Shown in pieces: positions 18,407 through 26,904 of a DNA stretch of 33,253 bases; the stretch's first letter is position 1, and every line of letters begins with the position of its first letter. Made by a program: the position numbers and the translations under genes. The stretch covers positions 1 to 33,253 of the forward strand of contig JAISDC010000247.1 in assembly GCA_031265105.1 (NCBI GenBank), read 5' to 3'. Under the pieces are notes generated by a model. That model worked only from the letters and a program-made list of their open reading frames with translations, made no database searches and was not told the origin of the DNA. The DNA comes from Verrucomicrobiales bacterium (GTDB lineage: Bacteria > Verrucomicrobiota > Verrucomicrobiia > Methylacidiphilales > JAAUTS01).

Positions 18407-19301
18407 CATGGATTTACGTGATAAACATACGCTGGTGCTGAAGGGCGGCGTGTCCGCCGAGCGCGAGGTGTCGTTGCGCAGCGGCGCGGCCATCGCGGCG
18501 GCGTTGCGGTCGCGCGGGTTCACCGTCAGCGAGCTGGATGTCACGACGCGGGATTTTCAATTGCCCGCTGACACTGACTTGGTGTTCATCGGCCTGCACG
18601 GCGTGTTTGGCGAGGACGGCGAGTTGCAGGAACGGCTGGAGCGCGCGGCTGTTCCGTTCACCGGCAGCGGGTCGGCGGCCAGCCGCAACGCTTTCGACAA
18701 ATTACGCGCCAAAAGTTTGTTGCTGAAAAGCGGCGTGAAGGTTGCCGCCGGCGAGTTGTGGAATCCGGCGCTGCCGCTGACCGTGCCCTGCGTGCTGAAG
18801 CCGGTGGCCGAGGGGTCGAGCGTCGGGCTGTCCATCGTGCGGACGGCGGCGGACGTGTCGCGCGCGGTCGCGGCGTCGCTGGCGGTGGGCAAACCGATGT
18901 TAGTGGAGGAATTCGTCGCCGGGCGCGAGGTGACGGTCGGCATTCTGGGGGATGCGCCGCTGCCGGTGATTGAGGTGGAGCCAAAGGGCGGCGATCTCGA
19001 CTACGCGCACAAATACACGGCGGGGCTGGCGGTGCACACCTGTCCGGCGAAGTTTGACGCGGCGCTGACGGCGCGGATTCAACACGTTGCGCTGGCCGCG
19101 CATCGCGCGCTGGGTTGCGCGGTGTATGCGCGGGTGGATTTGATCGTGCCCGCTGACGGTGACCCCGTGGTGCTGGAGGTGAACACGCTGCCGGGGATGA
19201 CCGAGTTGAGTTTCATCCCTGAGGCGGCGCGCGCGGTGGGCCTTGGGTTCGCGGCGCTGTGCGAGAAAATTTTAACCCTGTCCGTGGAGGCGGCCCGCTG
19301 A
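18399..19301 (+). CDS. ddl: D-alanine--D-alanine ligase
   Basis: VLKGGVSAEREVSLRSG, FIGLHGVFGEDGELQ, VEEFVAGREVTVGIL, ARVDLIVPADGDPVVLEVNTLPGMTELSFIPEAAR. The start may instead be the ATG at 18408. Confidence 0.95.
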   Translation: MTDMDLRDKHTLVLKGGVSAEREVSLRSGAAIAAALRSRGFTVSELDVTTRDFQLPADTDLVFIGLHGVFGEDGELQERLERAAVPFTGSGSAASRNAFDKLRAKSLLLKSGVKVAAGELWNPALPLTVPCVLKPVAEGSSVGLSIVRTAADVSRAVAASLAVGKPMLVEEFVAGREVTVGILGDAPLPVIEVEPKGGDLDYAHKYTAGLAVHTCPAKFDAALTARIQHVALAAHRALGCAVYARVDLIVPADGDPVVLEVNTLPGMTELSFIPEAARAVGLGFAALCEKILTLSVEAAR

Positions 19302-20164
19302 TGGCGAGATCCTGGCATACGGTTGGCGGCCGGCGGCGGAATGTGTTGCACGTCGAGGTGCAGAAACGCAGCCGGTCGAAAAAGGCGCGGTTGCTCGCGC
19401 TGAAATGGGGCGGCGTGCTGGCGCTGTCGGTGGCCCTCATCGCGGCGCTGTGGTTCGGCCTGCTGGCGGTGCTGGAACACGCGCTGTACCGCAACCCGGA
19501 TTTTGCGTTGCGCGAGGTGGAGGTGCAGGTGCAGGGCGCGGTGTCGCGCGCGGAAGTGTTGCGGACGGCCGGGTTGCGGACGGGGCAGAACATCATGGCG
19601 CTGGACCTTGGGAGAATCCGCCAGAGTTTGCGGCAGATTTCCTATGTGGACACGGTGCGGGTGGAGCGGGCGCTGCCGTCGCGATTGAAAATCGTCATCG
19701 AGGAACGGCAGCCGGTGGCGCGCATTGATCCACGGTCAGCGAGCGGCAACGAGCTGGCGCAGGCGACTTATTATATCGACGCCGAGGGCTACATGATGCG
19801 GCCGAAGCCGGGCGAGGAGTTGAAACTCCTGCCGGTCATCAAGGGCGTGCCCGCCGACCAGGTGCAGGACGGGCAGCGGACCGACCGGCCGGAAATTCTC
19901 AGCGCGTTGAACCTGCTGCGGCTGGCCGATTACGCGGCCTTGAAGGGCGATTTGGATTTGACCCAGATCGGCGTGGACAGCAAGGGCTATCTGGTGTTGA
20001 ACACGCGCGACCAGGGGCGGATTCATTTTCGCACGGATTTTCTGGCGGAGCAGGTGCGCCGCTTGAAAACCATCCTGGAATACGCGCATGAGCGCGGCCT
20101 GGTCATTCGGACGGTGGATTTGACGCCGGAACGGAACGTGCCGGTGGTGTTTGCCAATTTATAA
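19301..20164 (+). CDS. ftsQ: Division protein FtsQ/DivIB-like
   Basis: Basic N-terminus, TM, then POTRA-like REVEVQVQGAVSRAEVLRTAGLRTGQNIMALDLGRIRQSLRQISYVDTVRVERALPSRLKIVIEERQPVA; between ddl and ftsA. Confidence 0.88.
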   Translation: MARSWHTVGGRRRNVLHVEVQKRSRSKKARLLALKWGGVLALSVALIAALWFGLLAVLEHALYRNPDFALREVEVQVQGAVSRAEVLRTAGLRTGQNIMALDLGRIRQSLRQISYVDTVRVERALPSRLKIVIEERQPVARIDPRSASGNELAQATYYIDAEGYMMRPKPGEELKLLPVIKGVPADQVQDGQRTDRPEILSALNLLRLADYAALKGDLDLTQIGVDSKGYLVLNTRDQGRIHFRTDFLAEQVRRLKTILEYAHERGLVIRTVDLTPERNVPVVFANL

Positions 20165-20175
20165 ACGGAGGCTGT

Positions 20176-21411
20176 ATGTTTTGGAAAAAGAAAGAAAGTT
20201 GCGCGATTACGGCGGTGGACGTGGGCACCAGCAAGATTGCGGTGGCGGTCGGCGAGTTGCGCCCGGACGGCTCGCTGGTGCTGCTGGGGGTCGGCGAGTC
20301 ACCGTCAGCGGGCATTCGCAAGGGCGAAATCGTGGATTTTCAACTGGCGCAACAGGCGATTGAGCAAGCCCTGGCGGACGCGGAGGCCAAGACCGAATGC
20401 CAGATCGAGTATGTGTATCTCAGCCTGACCGGGATGCATCTGGAGCCGAAAACCATCCGCCTGAAAACGCCGATTGACTCGGAAGACCATCGCATCACCG
20501 CGGCGCACGTCGAGCGGCTAGGCGAGCAGATGGAAAATTACGCCATCCCGGCGGAGCATGAAATCATCCACAGCGCGGTGCAGCATTACTATATCGACCG
20601 CAACGCGCCGACCGCCGACCCGATCGGGTTGAACTCGCAGACCCTGGAGGCCAGTTATCATATCGTGCACGGCCTGCGCACGCGGCTGGAGACCCTGTTC
20701 CGTTGCGTGATGGAACTGGATATCAAGGTGGTGCATTACGCCCTGTCGTCGTACGCCAGTTCGCAGGCGATTCTGACCCGGCAACAAAAGGCGCTGGGCG
20801 CGGTGGTCATCGACATGGGGGCGGGAGTGACCGATTACCTGGTGTACGCTGACGGTGCGGTGGCGCACACCGGCGTGCTGGCGGTGGGCGGCGACCATGT
20901 GACCCAGGATCTGGCCCTCGGCTTGAAACTGCCGTTCTCCAAGGCGGAGCAGTTGAAAATCAAGCACGGCAACCTGGCGCTCGGCGCGGAACGGCCCAAC
21001 GCCCGGCTGACCATCGAAAAGGACATGAATTCCGACGAGCGCAGCGTGTATGTGGAGTCGCTCGGCAAAATCATGGATTTGCGCATCCGGGAAACCCTGG
21101 AGTTGATTCGCGACGAAATTGACAGCAAGGGATTGTGGGCGCGGGTGTCCGGCAACGTGTATCTCACCGGCGGCGCCTCGCAAGTGCCCGGCCTGCAACG
21201 GCTGGCCGGCGAAGTGTTTCCCGCGCCGGCGCGGCTGGCGCATGAGTTTTTGCTGGAGGGCGACCAGACCTACAACAAGCGCCCGGATTTGTCCACGGTG
21301 CTGGGGCTGTTGCGGTATGCGCAGCATTACGACTTGCAGCACGAGCGGCTGACCGGCTGGGCGCGGTGGCGGCGGCGGGTGCAGGATTGGGTGCCGCTGC
21401 GGATTTTTTAA
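20176..21411 (+). CDS. ftsA: Division protein FtsA
   Basis: ITAVDVGTSKIAVAVGE, VVIDMGAGVTDYLVYADGAVAHTGVLAVGGDHVTQDLALGL, VYLTGGASQVPGL; C-terminal amphipathic GWARWRRRVQDWVPLRIF. Confidence 0.95.
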   Translation: MFWKKKESCAITAVDVGTSKIAVAVGELRPDGSLVLLGVGESPSAGIRKGEIVDFQLAQQAIEQALADAEAKTECQIEYVYLSLTGMHLEPKTIRLKTPIDSEDHRITAAHVERLGEQMENYAIPAEHEIIHSAVQHYYIDRNAPTADPIGLNSQTLEASYHIVHGLRTRLETLFRCVMELDIKVVHYALSSYASSQAILTRQQKALGAVVIDMGAGVTDYLVYADGAVAHTGVLAVGGDHVTQDLALGLKLPFSKAEQLKIKHGNLALGAERPNARLTIEKDMNSDERSVYVESLGKIMDLRIRETLELIRDEIDSKGLWARVSGNVYLTGGASQVPGLQRLAGEVFPAPARLAHEFLLEGDQTYNKRPDLSTVLGLLRYAQHYDLQHERLTGWARWRRRVQDWVPLRIF

Positions 21412-21423
21412 CACGGAGACAAC

Positions 21424-22761
21424 ATGATTGATTTCAAAAACGACGGGGAATTTCAGGCGCCGACCGCGGCCAGCCTGGCCGGTCACGTCATCATCGGCCT
21501 GGGTTCCGCCGGGGTGAACATCGCGGACCAACTGATGCTGGAGCACCGCGAGCACGGCGCGGTGTTCGGCTTTGACACGGACGAGCAGGTCATCCGCGGC
21601 TCAATCGCGCATGACAAGCTGTTGCTGGGCCTGCGGCGGATTCACGGGCTGGGCGCCGGCGGCGATCCGGCGCTGGCGGCGGAGATTGCGCGCGAGGAGC
21701 GCCGGGAAATCAGCGACCAGTTGCAGGGCACGCGCAGCGCGGTGCTGGTCACCGGGTTGGGCGGCGGCACCGGCAGCGGCATGGCGCCGGAGTTCTGCCG
21801 GCTGTTGAAACAGCTCGGCGCCACGGTGGTGGTGCTGGCGGTGACGCCGTTCGCGTTTGAAGGCCGGCGCCGGTTGCAGCAGGCGGCGGAGGCGCTGGCG
21901 AGTCTCCGGCGGGAAGCCGACGCGGTGCTGTGCCTGTCGAACAGCCGGTTGCTGGGATGTTTCGGCCCGGAACTGGACCTGCGCCAGGGATTTGCCGCGA
22001 TGAACGGTCTGGTGGGGCGGGCCAGTGTGAATTTGCGCGCGGTGCTGCATCAGACCGGGCCGATGCAAATCCATCTGGCCGACTTGCGGAATGTGCTGGC
22101 GGCCCATGCCGACGACGCGGCGACGCTGGAGAACTGCTGGGCCGGCTGCGGCCTTGGCGCCGGCGCTGACCGTGCCCGCGCGGCGGTGGACGAGGTGCTG
22201 GGCGGCCCGTTGTTCGCGGACGGCTGCGCCTGGTCGAGCGGCACGGCGGTGATTGCCTGCCTCAGCGGCGGCGGGAACCTGTCCATCGGCGAGTTTCAGA
22301 CGACCATCGAATATTTGCGACAGGAAATCCCGGTGGAGCTGCCGATTTTGGCGGGCATGGCGCTGGAACCCGGCGAAACCGAGGTGTTAGGGCTGACGCT
22401 GCTGGTGGTCGGCCAGACGGTTGCGGAGGGAGTGACAACCGAGTCGAAGGCGCGGGAAGAGTTGGCGCTTGAGCCGGCGCCGGCACACGCACCGTCAGCG
22501 GCGGCAGATTCCCGCCGGCCGGTGGAAACGCCGCCGGCCGCCGGCCGGCCGGTCAGCGCCGGGGCGGATGAGTTGCCCGCGCTTGCCGATGAAACCGGCA
22601 ACCAGGGCACGGAGCAAAAATATTTCGTGCAGCAGGAGGAATTGCCGCTGGACCAGAAAATTTACCGGGGCCGGTTCGAGAAATCGGCGGCCACCATTTG
22701 CCACGGCGAGGATTTGGATCAGCCGACATTCATGCGGCGCAATGTCAAAATCCGTCTATAA
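21424..22761 (+). CDS. ftsZ: Divergent FtsZ
   Basis: Tubulin-type loops VIIGLGSAGVNIADQL, GFDTDEQVI, TGLGGGTGSGMAPEFC, VVVLAVTPFAFEGRRR; directly after ftsA; C-terminal GEDLDQPTFMRRNVKIRL resembles the FtsZ tail peptide. Confidence 0.85.
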   Translation: MIDFKNDGEFQAPTAASLAGHVIIGLGSAGVNIADQLMLEHREHGAVFGFDTDEQVIRGSIAHDKLLLGLRRIHGLGAGGDPALAAEIAREERREISDQLQGTRSAVLVTGLGGGTGSGMAPEFCRLLKQLGATVVVLAVTPFAFEGRRRLQQAAEALASLRREADAVLCLSNSRLLGCFGPELDLRQGFAAMNGLVGRASVNLRAVLHQTGPMQIHLADLRNVLAAHADDAATLENCWAGCGLGAGADRARAAVDEVLGGPLFADGCAWSSGTAVIACLSGGGNLSIGEFQTTIEYLRQEIPVELPILAGMALEPGETEVLGLTLLVVGQTVAEGVTTESKAREELALEPAPAHAPSAAADSRRPVETPPAAGRPVSAGADELPALADETGNQGTEQKYFVQQEELPLDQKIYRGRFEKSAATICHGEDLDQPTFMRRNVKIRL

Positions 22762-24002
22762 TGCAACCCATGAACAAGACGCTGGCCGGTCTGTGCCTGT
22801 GCGGCCTGCTGGGCGGGTGGTGCGCCGGCGCCCAGGCCAGGGTGCTGGTCGGCATTGACACCTTGCGGGCGCTGAACTTCCCCGGTTTGGCGGGCAAGCG
22901 GGTCGGGCTGGTGACCAATCCGGCCGGCGTGGACGCTGACGGTGTGCCCACCTGGCAGATTTTGCGGGCCGCCAAGCAAGTGCGGCTGGTGGCCTTGTTC
23001 GGGCCTGAGCACGGCGTGTACGGCACCGTCAAGGCCGGCGCCAAGGTGGCCGACCAGCTTGACGCCAACACGGGGCTGCCGGTGTATTCGCTGCACGGCG
23101 TGACGCGGAAGCCGACGCCGGACATGTTGCGCGGCATCGACGTGCTGATTTACGATGTGCAGGACATCGGCGCGCGCAGTTACACCTACATCAGCACGCT
23201 GGGGCTGGTCATGCAGGCGGCGGCGGAGCTGGGGATTGAGGTGTACGTGCTGGACCGGCCCGATCCGCTGGGCGGGCTGCGGGTGGAAGGCGGCGGGGTC
23301 AGCCCGGATTACCGTTCCTTCGTCGGGCAATACGACATCCCGTATGTGTACGGCCTGACGCCGGGCGAGCTGGCGTTGTGGATCAACGACCGCTGGCTGA
23401 CGACGCCCTGCAAGTTGAAGGTCTTTAAGATGAACGGCTGGACGCGGCGCATGACCTGGCGGGATACCGGGCTGCGCTGGGTGCCGACCTCGCCCAACAT
23501 CCCCACTCCGCAGGCGGCGGTCGGTTACGCGGCGACGGGTTTGCTGGGCGACATCGGCGTGACCAACGGCGCCAATGTGACCGCCTACCCGTTCCAGGTC
23601 ATCGCGGCGGAAAACCTGGACGCCGGCGGCATGACCCGGCGCTTCAACGCCATCGGCCTGTCCGGCGTGACGGCGGATCCGTTCTCATTTTACCCCGCCG
23701 GGGGCAAATACGCCGGGGTGAGATACAGCGGCATCCGGCTGGATTTGGATCCGCACGCCCGCGCCAACCTGCTGGCCATCAATTTCCGGGTGCTGGATGT
23801 GTTGCGGGTGATGACGCCGCGGAAGAATTACTTCAAGCGCGCCAGCGCTGACGGTGTCAAAATGTTCGACAAAATCAACGGCGGCCCCGCCAACCGGACG
23901 GCCTGGCTGGCGGGCCGGAACGGCGACCTGATTGCCCGCTCGTGGCGGGTCAGGGAAGCCAGTTGGCTGGCGGAGCGCAAGCCCTACTTGCTCTATCAGT
24001 GA
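22761..24002 (+). CDS. DUF1343 protein, NamZ-like exo-N-acetylmuramidase
   Basis: VLVGIDTLRALNFPGLAGKRVGLVTNPAGVD, ALFGPEHGVYGTVKAG, YSLHGVTRKPTPDMLRGIDVLIYDVQDIGARSYTYISTL, VLDRPDPLGG; signal-peptide-like N-terminus; TAATG overlap with ftsZ. Confidence 0.88.
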   Translation: MQPMNKTLAGLCLCGLLGGWCAGAQARVLVGIDTLRALNFPGLAGKRVGLVTNPAGVDADGVPTWQILRAAKQVRLVALFGPEHGVYGTVKAGAKVADQLDANTGLPVYSLHGVTRKPTPDMLRGIDVLIYDVQDIGARSYTYISTLGLVMQAAAELGIEVYVLDRPDPLGGLRVEGGGVSPDYRSFVGQYDIPYVYGLTPGELALWINDRWLTTPCKLKVFKMNGWTRRMTWRDTGLRWVPTSPNIPTPQAAVGYAATGLLGDIGVTNGANVTAYPFQVIAAENLDAGGMTRRFNAIGLSGVTADPFSFYPAGGKYAGVRYSGIRLDLDPHARANLLAINFRVLDVLRVMTPRKNYFKRASADGVKMFDKINGGPANRTAWLAGRNGDLIARSWRVREASWLAERKPYLLYQ

Positions 24003-24011
24003 GCGCGCGGG

Positions 24012-24052
24012 GGAATTGATTATTGATTATTGAAAATTGATTATTTGGTAAT
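24012..24052. repeat. AT-rich short repeat (attgattattgattattgaaaattgattattt)
   Basis: Iterated TTGATTATTG units at the convergent junction of the DUF1343 gene and ybeY; contains the ybeY stop. Confidence 0.6.
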
Positions 24053-24527
24053 GGGCCGGTCGCGGGCGCAATACTTGGTTGCGGACGCGGGTCTGCCGGC
24101 GGCGCAGGCGTTGGAAATCCCGCTCGGTGTGATCGTCGTAACCGCACAGGTGCAGGCAGCCGTGGATGATGTAGGTGAGCACTTCCGCTGCCAGTGACAG
24201 TTTTTCCAGATGGCGCTGACGCTCGGCCACGGCGGGGCAGACGATGAGTTCGCCGTGGTCGAAGGTGATGACATCAGTGGCGGCGGGGTCGGCCAGAAAC
24301 TCCCGGTGAATACGCGCGCTTTCACGGGCGCTGACCATGACCACGACCAATTCCCGCACACGGCCCGGCCAGGCGCGGCCCAGCGCGGCGACGGCCAGTT
24401 CAGTTTGCCGGCGCAGCAGGCGCAGCGGCAGCCGGTGCCGCTTTTGCCGGTTGAGGATTCTTATCCTTGGCCCGGGCGGCGGGGTCCTGGTCTTTTTTTG
24501 GTTTGGCGGGGTATTCGGGGCGCGCAT
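24027..24527 (-). CDS. ybeY: Endoribonuclease YbeY (start uncertain)
   Basis: RILNRQKRHRLPLR, ATDVITFDHGELIVCPAVAER, LTYIIHGCLHLCGYDDHTERDF. N-terminal extension overlaps the upstream gene. Confidence 0.88.
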   Translation of the reverse strand: MRAPNTPPNQKKTRTPPPGPRIRILNRQKRHRLPLRLLRRQTELAVAALGRAWPGRVRELVVVMVSARESARIHREFLADPAATDVITFDHGELIVCPAVAERQRHLEKLSLAAEVLTYIIHGCLHLCGYDDHTERDFQRLRRRQTRVRNQVLRPRPAHYQIINFQ

Positions 24528-26037
24528 GGAGCATGTTTTTCAGGGTGAAGATGAGCCGCTTGGTAATCAGGGAGATTTCGTTGAAGCTGAGTTGGGACTC
24601 GTCGAGCTGGCCTTCCTGCACCCGGCCCTTGATGACTTCGCGCACCAGGTTCTCCACCCGCTGGGCGGTGGGGTTTTTCAGCGAGCGCGAGGCGCTTTCC
24701 ACCGCGTCGGCCAGGGAGACGATGGCCGATTCCTTGGTTTGCGGGACGGGGCCGGGGTAGCTGAACGAGCGCGGGTCAACCTCAGGGATGTCCTCCTCGC
24801 GCAGCCGCAGAATCTTGCCCCCCTCGCGGGCGTCCTGCTGCTGTTGCAGCGCGCGCTTGTAAAAATAATACACCAACGAGGTGCCGTGGTGCTCCTTGAT
24901 GACATCGATGATGGGCTGGCGCAAGCCGTGCTTGAGCGCGAGGTCGATGCCCTCCTTGACGTGGCTGATGATGACCAGCGCGCTCATCGAGGGGGTGAGC
25001 TGCGCGTGCGGGTCCTGGCCGGGGATGACGTTCTCGGTGAAATACTGCGGCTTGTCGAGCTTGCCGATGTCGTGGAAGTAGGCGCAGACGCGGCACTGGG
25101 TGGAATTGGCGCCGATGGCCTCGGCGGCGGACTCGGCGAGGTTGGCGACGTTCAGGCTGTGATGATACGTGCCGGGCGCCTCCTCGGCGAGTTGCTTGAG
25201 CAGCGGATGCTTCAAGTCGGCCAGCTCGACCCAGGAAATATCCGTGATGCGGTCAAACAGCCACTCGAACACCGGCAACACCGCGGCGACGATGAACGAA
25301 GTGACCACCCCCAGGACAATCGCCAGCACCCCCTGGGAGACCAGGAACAGCGTCTTGCTGGGAATACTGTGCGCGTTGCCCAAATCCAGCACCCCGCCAA
25401 GCAACAACGCGCACGCCAGGCCGACCAAGCTGATCTTCACCCCGGCCATCAGGATGTCGGCACGGCGGCGGATGTGTTGGCTGAGCTGCGCGGCGGTCAG
25501 CCCGGTAATCAAACTGCTCAGGAACACCCCAGGGTCAGCGCCGATGAACAACATGCCGGACACCGACAGGATAAAAGCCGTGATGAACCCCGCCGCCGGC
25601 GAGATCAAAATAGTCAGCAACATCGGCGCCAACGCCGAGGGCAGCAGCAGCATCGGAATCTGCTCCCCGGTGATTTTCGTGACATTGGTGTACAGGAAAA
25701 TGTACTTGTTGACCGCCAGATTAATCACCAGGCAGAGCATCGTCAGCAGCAGCAACTGATTGCTCTTCCAGACCTCCTTCGACGACAGCGGCAGCAGGAA
25801 CAGAAACAGCGTGAGAATCAGCACCGTCAGCACGAAAATCTCATACGCCGGCGCCTCACTGGCCCACAACCCGATGCGCATCAGCACCGCGAAGAACGCC
25901 CCCAGCATCAGCCAGCGCGCCGCCGCGCTCTGCTCGAACCAGTCGCGCCAGTCCGTGTCCTTGTCCTGACGGCGCGTCTTGCCGCAGGACAAGCCCTTGC
26001 GCTCCAGCGACTTTTTCTTGAGCCATTGCAAAATCAT
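24400..26037 (-). CDS. 7TM-HD domain phosphodiesterase (PgpH/YqfF-like)
   Basis: Multiple TM helices, then ELADLKHPLLKQLAEEAPGTYHHSLNVANLAESAAEAIGANSTQCRVCAYFHDIGKLDKPQYFTEN and HGTSLVYYFYKRA; adjacent to ybeY as in other bacteria. Confidence 0.9.
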   Translation of the reverse strand: MILQWLKKKSLERKGLSCGKTRRQDKDTDWRDWFEQSAAARWLMLGAFFAVLMRIGLWASEAPAYEIFVLTVLILTLFLFLLPLSSKEVWKSNQLLLLTMLCLVINLAVNKYIFLYTNVTKITGEQIPMLLLPSALAPMLLTILISPAAGFITAFILSVSGMLFIGADPGVFLSSLITGLTAAQLSQHIRRRADILMAGVKISLVGLACALLLGGVLDLGNAHSIPSKTLFLVSQGVLAIVLGVVTSFIVAAVLPVFEWLFDRITDISWVELADLKHPLLKQLAEEAPGTYHHSLNVANLAESAAEAIGANSTQCRVCAYFHDIGKLDKPQYFTENVIPGQDPHAQLTPSMSALVIISHVKEGIDLALKHGLRQPIIDVIKEHHGTSLVYYFYKRALQQQQDAREGGKILRLREEDIPEVDPRSFSYPGPVPQTKESAIVSLADAVESASRSLKNPTAQRVENLVREVIKGRVQEGQLDESQLSFNEISLITKRLIFTLKNMLHARPEYPAKPKKDQDPAARAKDKNPQPAKAAPAAAAPAAPAN

Positions 26038-26186
26038 ACGGTGTTACACCTGCTCCCGCGCCCGCGGTGTTGTTGGTCCGCGGCGACCATCCTGCCGACC
26101 AGCGGGAGCCGGATCACATCCTGCTCCTGGAAACGGTAAAAAGCAATCCCGTTGCTCCAACGCCGCCAACCGTGGGCATACCTATG

Positions 26187-26265
26187 TTTAACCACGGATG
26201 GACACCGATGCACACGGATAAAACCAAAAAACATCCGTGTTCATCCGTGTCCATCCGTGGTTAAA
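26187..26265. repeat. Inverted repeat of the CCACGGATGGACACCGATG / CATCCGTGTCCATCCGTGG family, copy 1
   Basis: Left arm tttaaccacggatggacaccgatgcacacggat, short loop, right arm atccgtgttcatccgtgtccatccgtggttaaa. Confidence 0.9.
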
Positions 26266-26272
26266 GAAACGG

Positions 26273-26712
26273 AAGAGGCGGCGCGGTCGCCAAGCGCGGT
26301 GGCGCGGTCGCTGAAGGAGGTGGCGCGGTCGCCAAGCGCGGTGGCGCGGTCGCTGAGGGAGGTGGGCGCAGTCACTGAAGGAGGCGGCGCGGTCGCCAAG
26401 CGCGGTGGCGTGGTCGCTGATGGAGGTGGGCGTAATCGCCAAGCGCGGCGGCGCGGTCGCCAAACGCGGTGGCGTGGTCGTCAAACGCGGCGGCGCGGTC
26501 GCTGAGGGAGGTGGGCGTAATCGTCAAGCGCGGCGGTGTGATCGCCAAGCGCGGCGGTGTAATCGCCAAACGCGGCGGTGTTAATCGCCAAGCGCAGCGG
26601 TGTAATCGTCAAACGCGGCGGTATTAATCGCCAAACGCAGCGGTGTAATCGCCAAACGCGGCGGTGTAATCGCCAAGCGCGGCGGTGTAATCGCCAAGCG
26701 CGGCGGTATTCA
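26273..26712. repeat. Degenerate 21-bp tandem repeat (minisatellite), about 20 units
   Basis: Units such as ggcgcggtcgccaagcgcggt on the left, alternating with cgcggtcgctga(a/g)ggaggt, grading to gtgtaatcgccaagcgcggcg on the right; occasional 22-bp units (gtgttaatcgcc). Confidence 0.9.
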
Positions 26713-26904
26713 TGCCGAGGAAAGTGCCTCTCCCGCTGATAGATACGTCTCTCACGACAGAAGAAACTCCACTGTCAGCGCCCACCCCGCCATCCGCAAC
26801 CCCAACCCCCAACCCATCAACCAAACGCACCGGCCTAACCCCCGCGACACCATCCTCCCCAACCAACCCAACCCTCCGCGCTCTCCGCGTCTCCGCGTTT
26901 AAAT

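Noticed and set aside
24337-26139. 600-aa + strand ORF opposite the 7TM-HD gene
   Set aside because: Low-complexity QHRQQ-rich antisense product; the minus strand encodes a convincing HD-domain membrane protein.
26273-26712. CRISPR array
   Set aside because: Units are contiguous and degenerate 21-mers without unique spacers; no cas genes in the window.
26152-26866. ORFs within the 21-bp tandem array (117, 98, 80 and 65 aa)
   Set aside because: Start codons lie in flanking repeats and frames change with 22-bp units; better explained as minisatellite.
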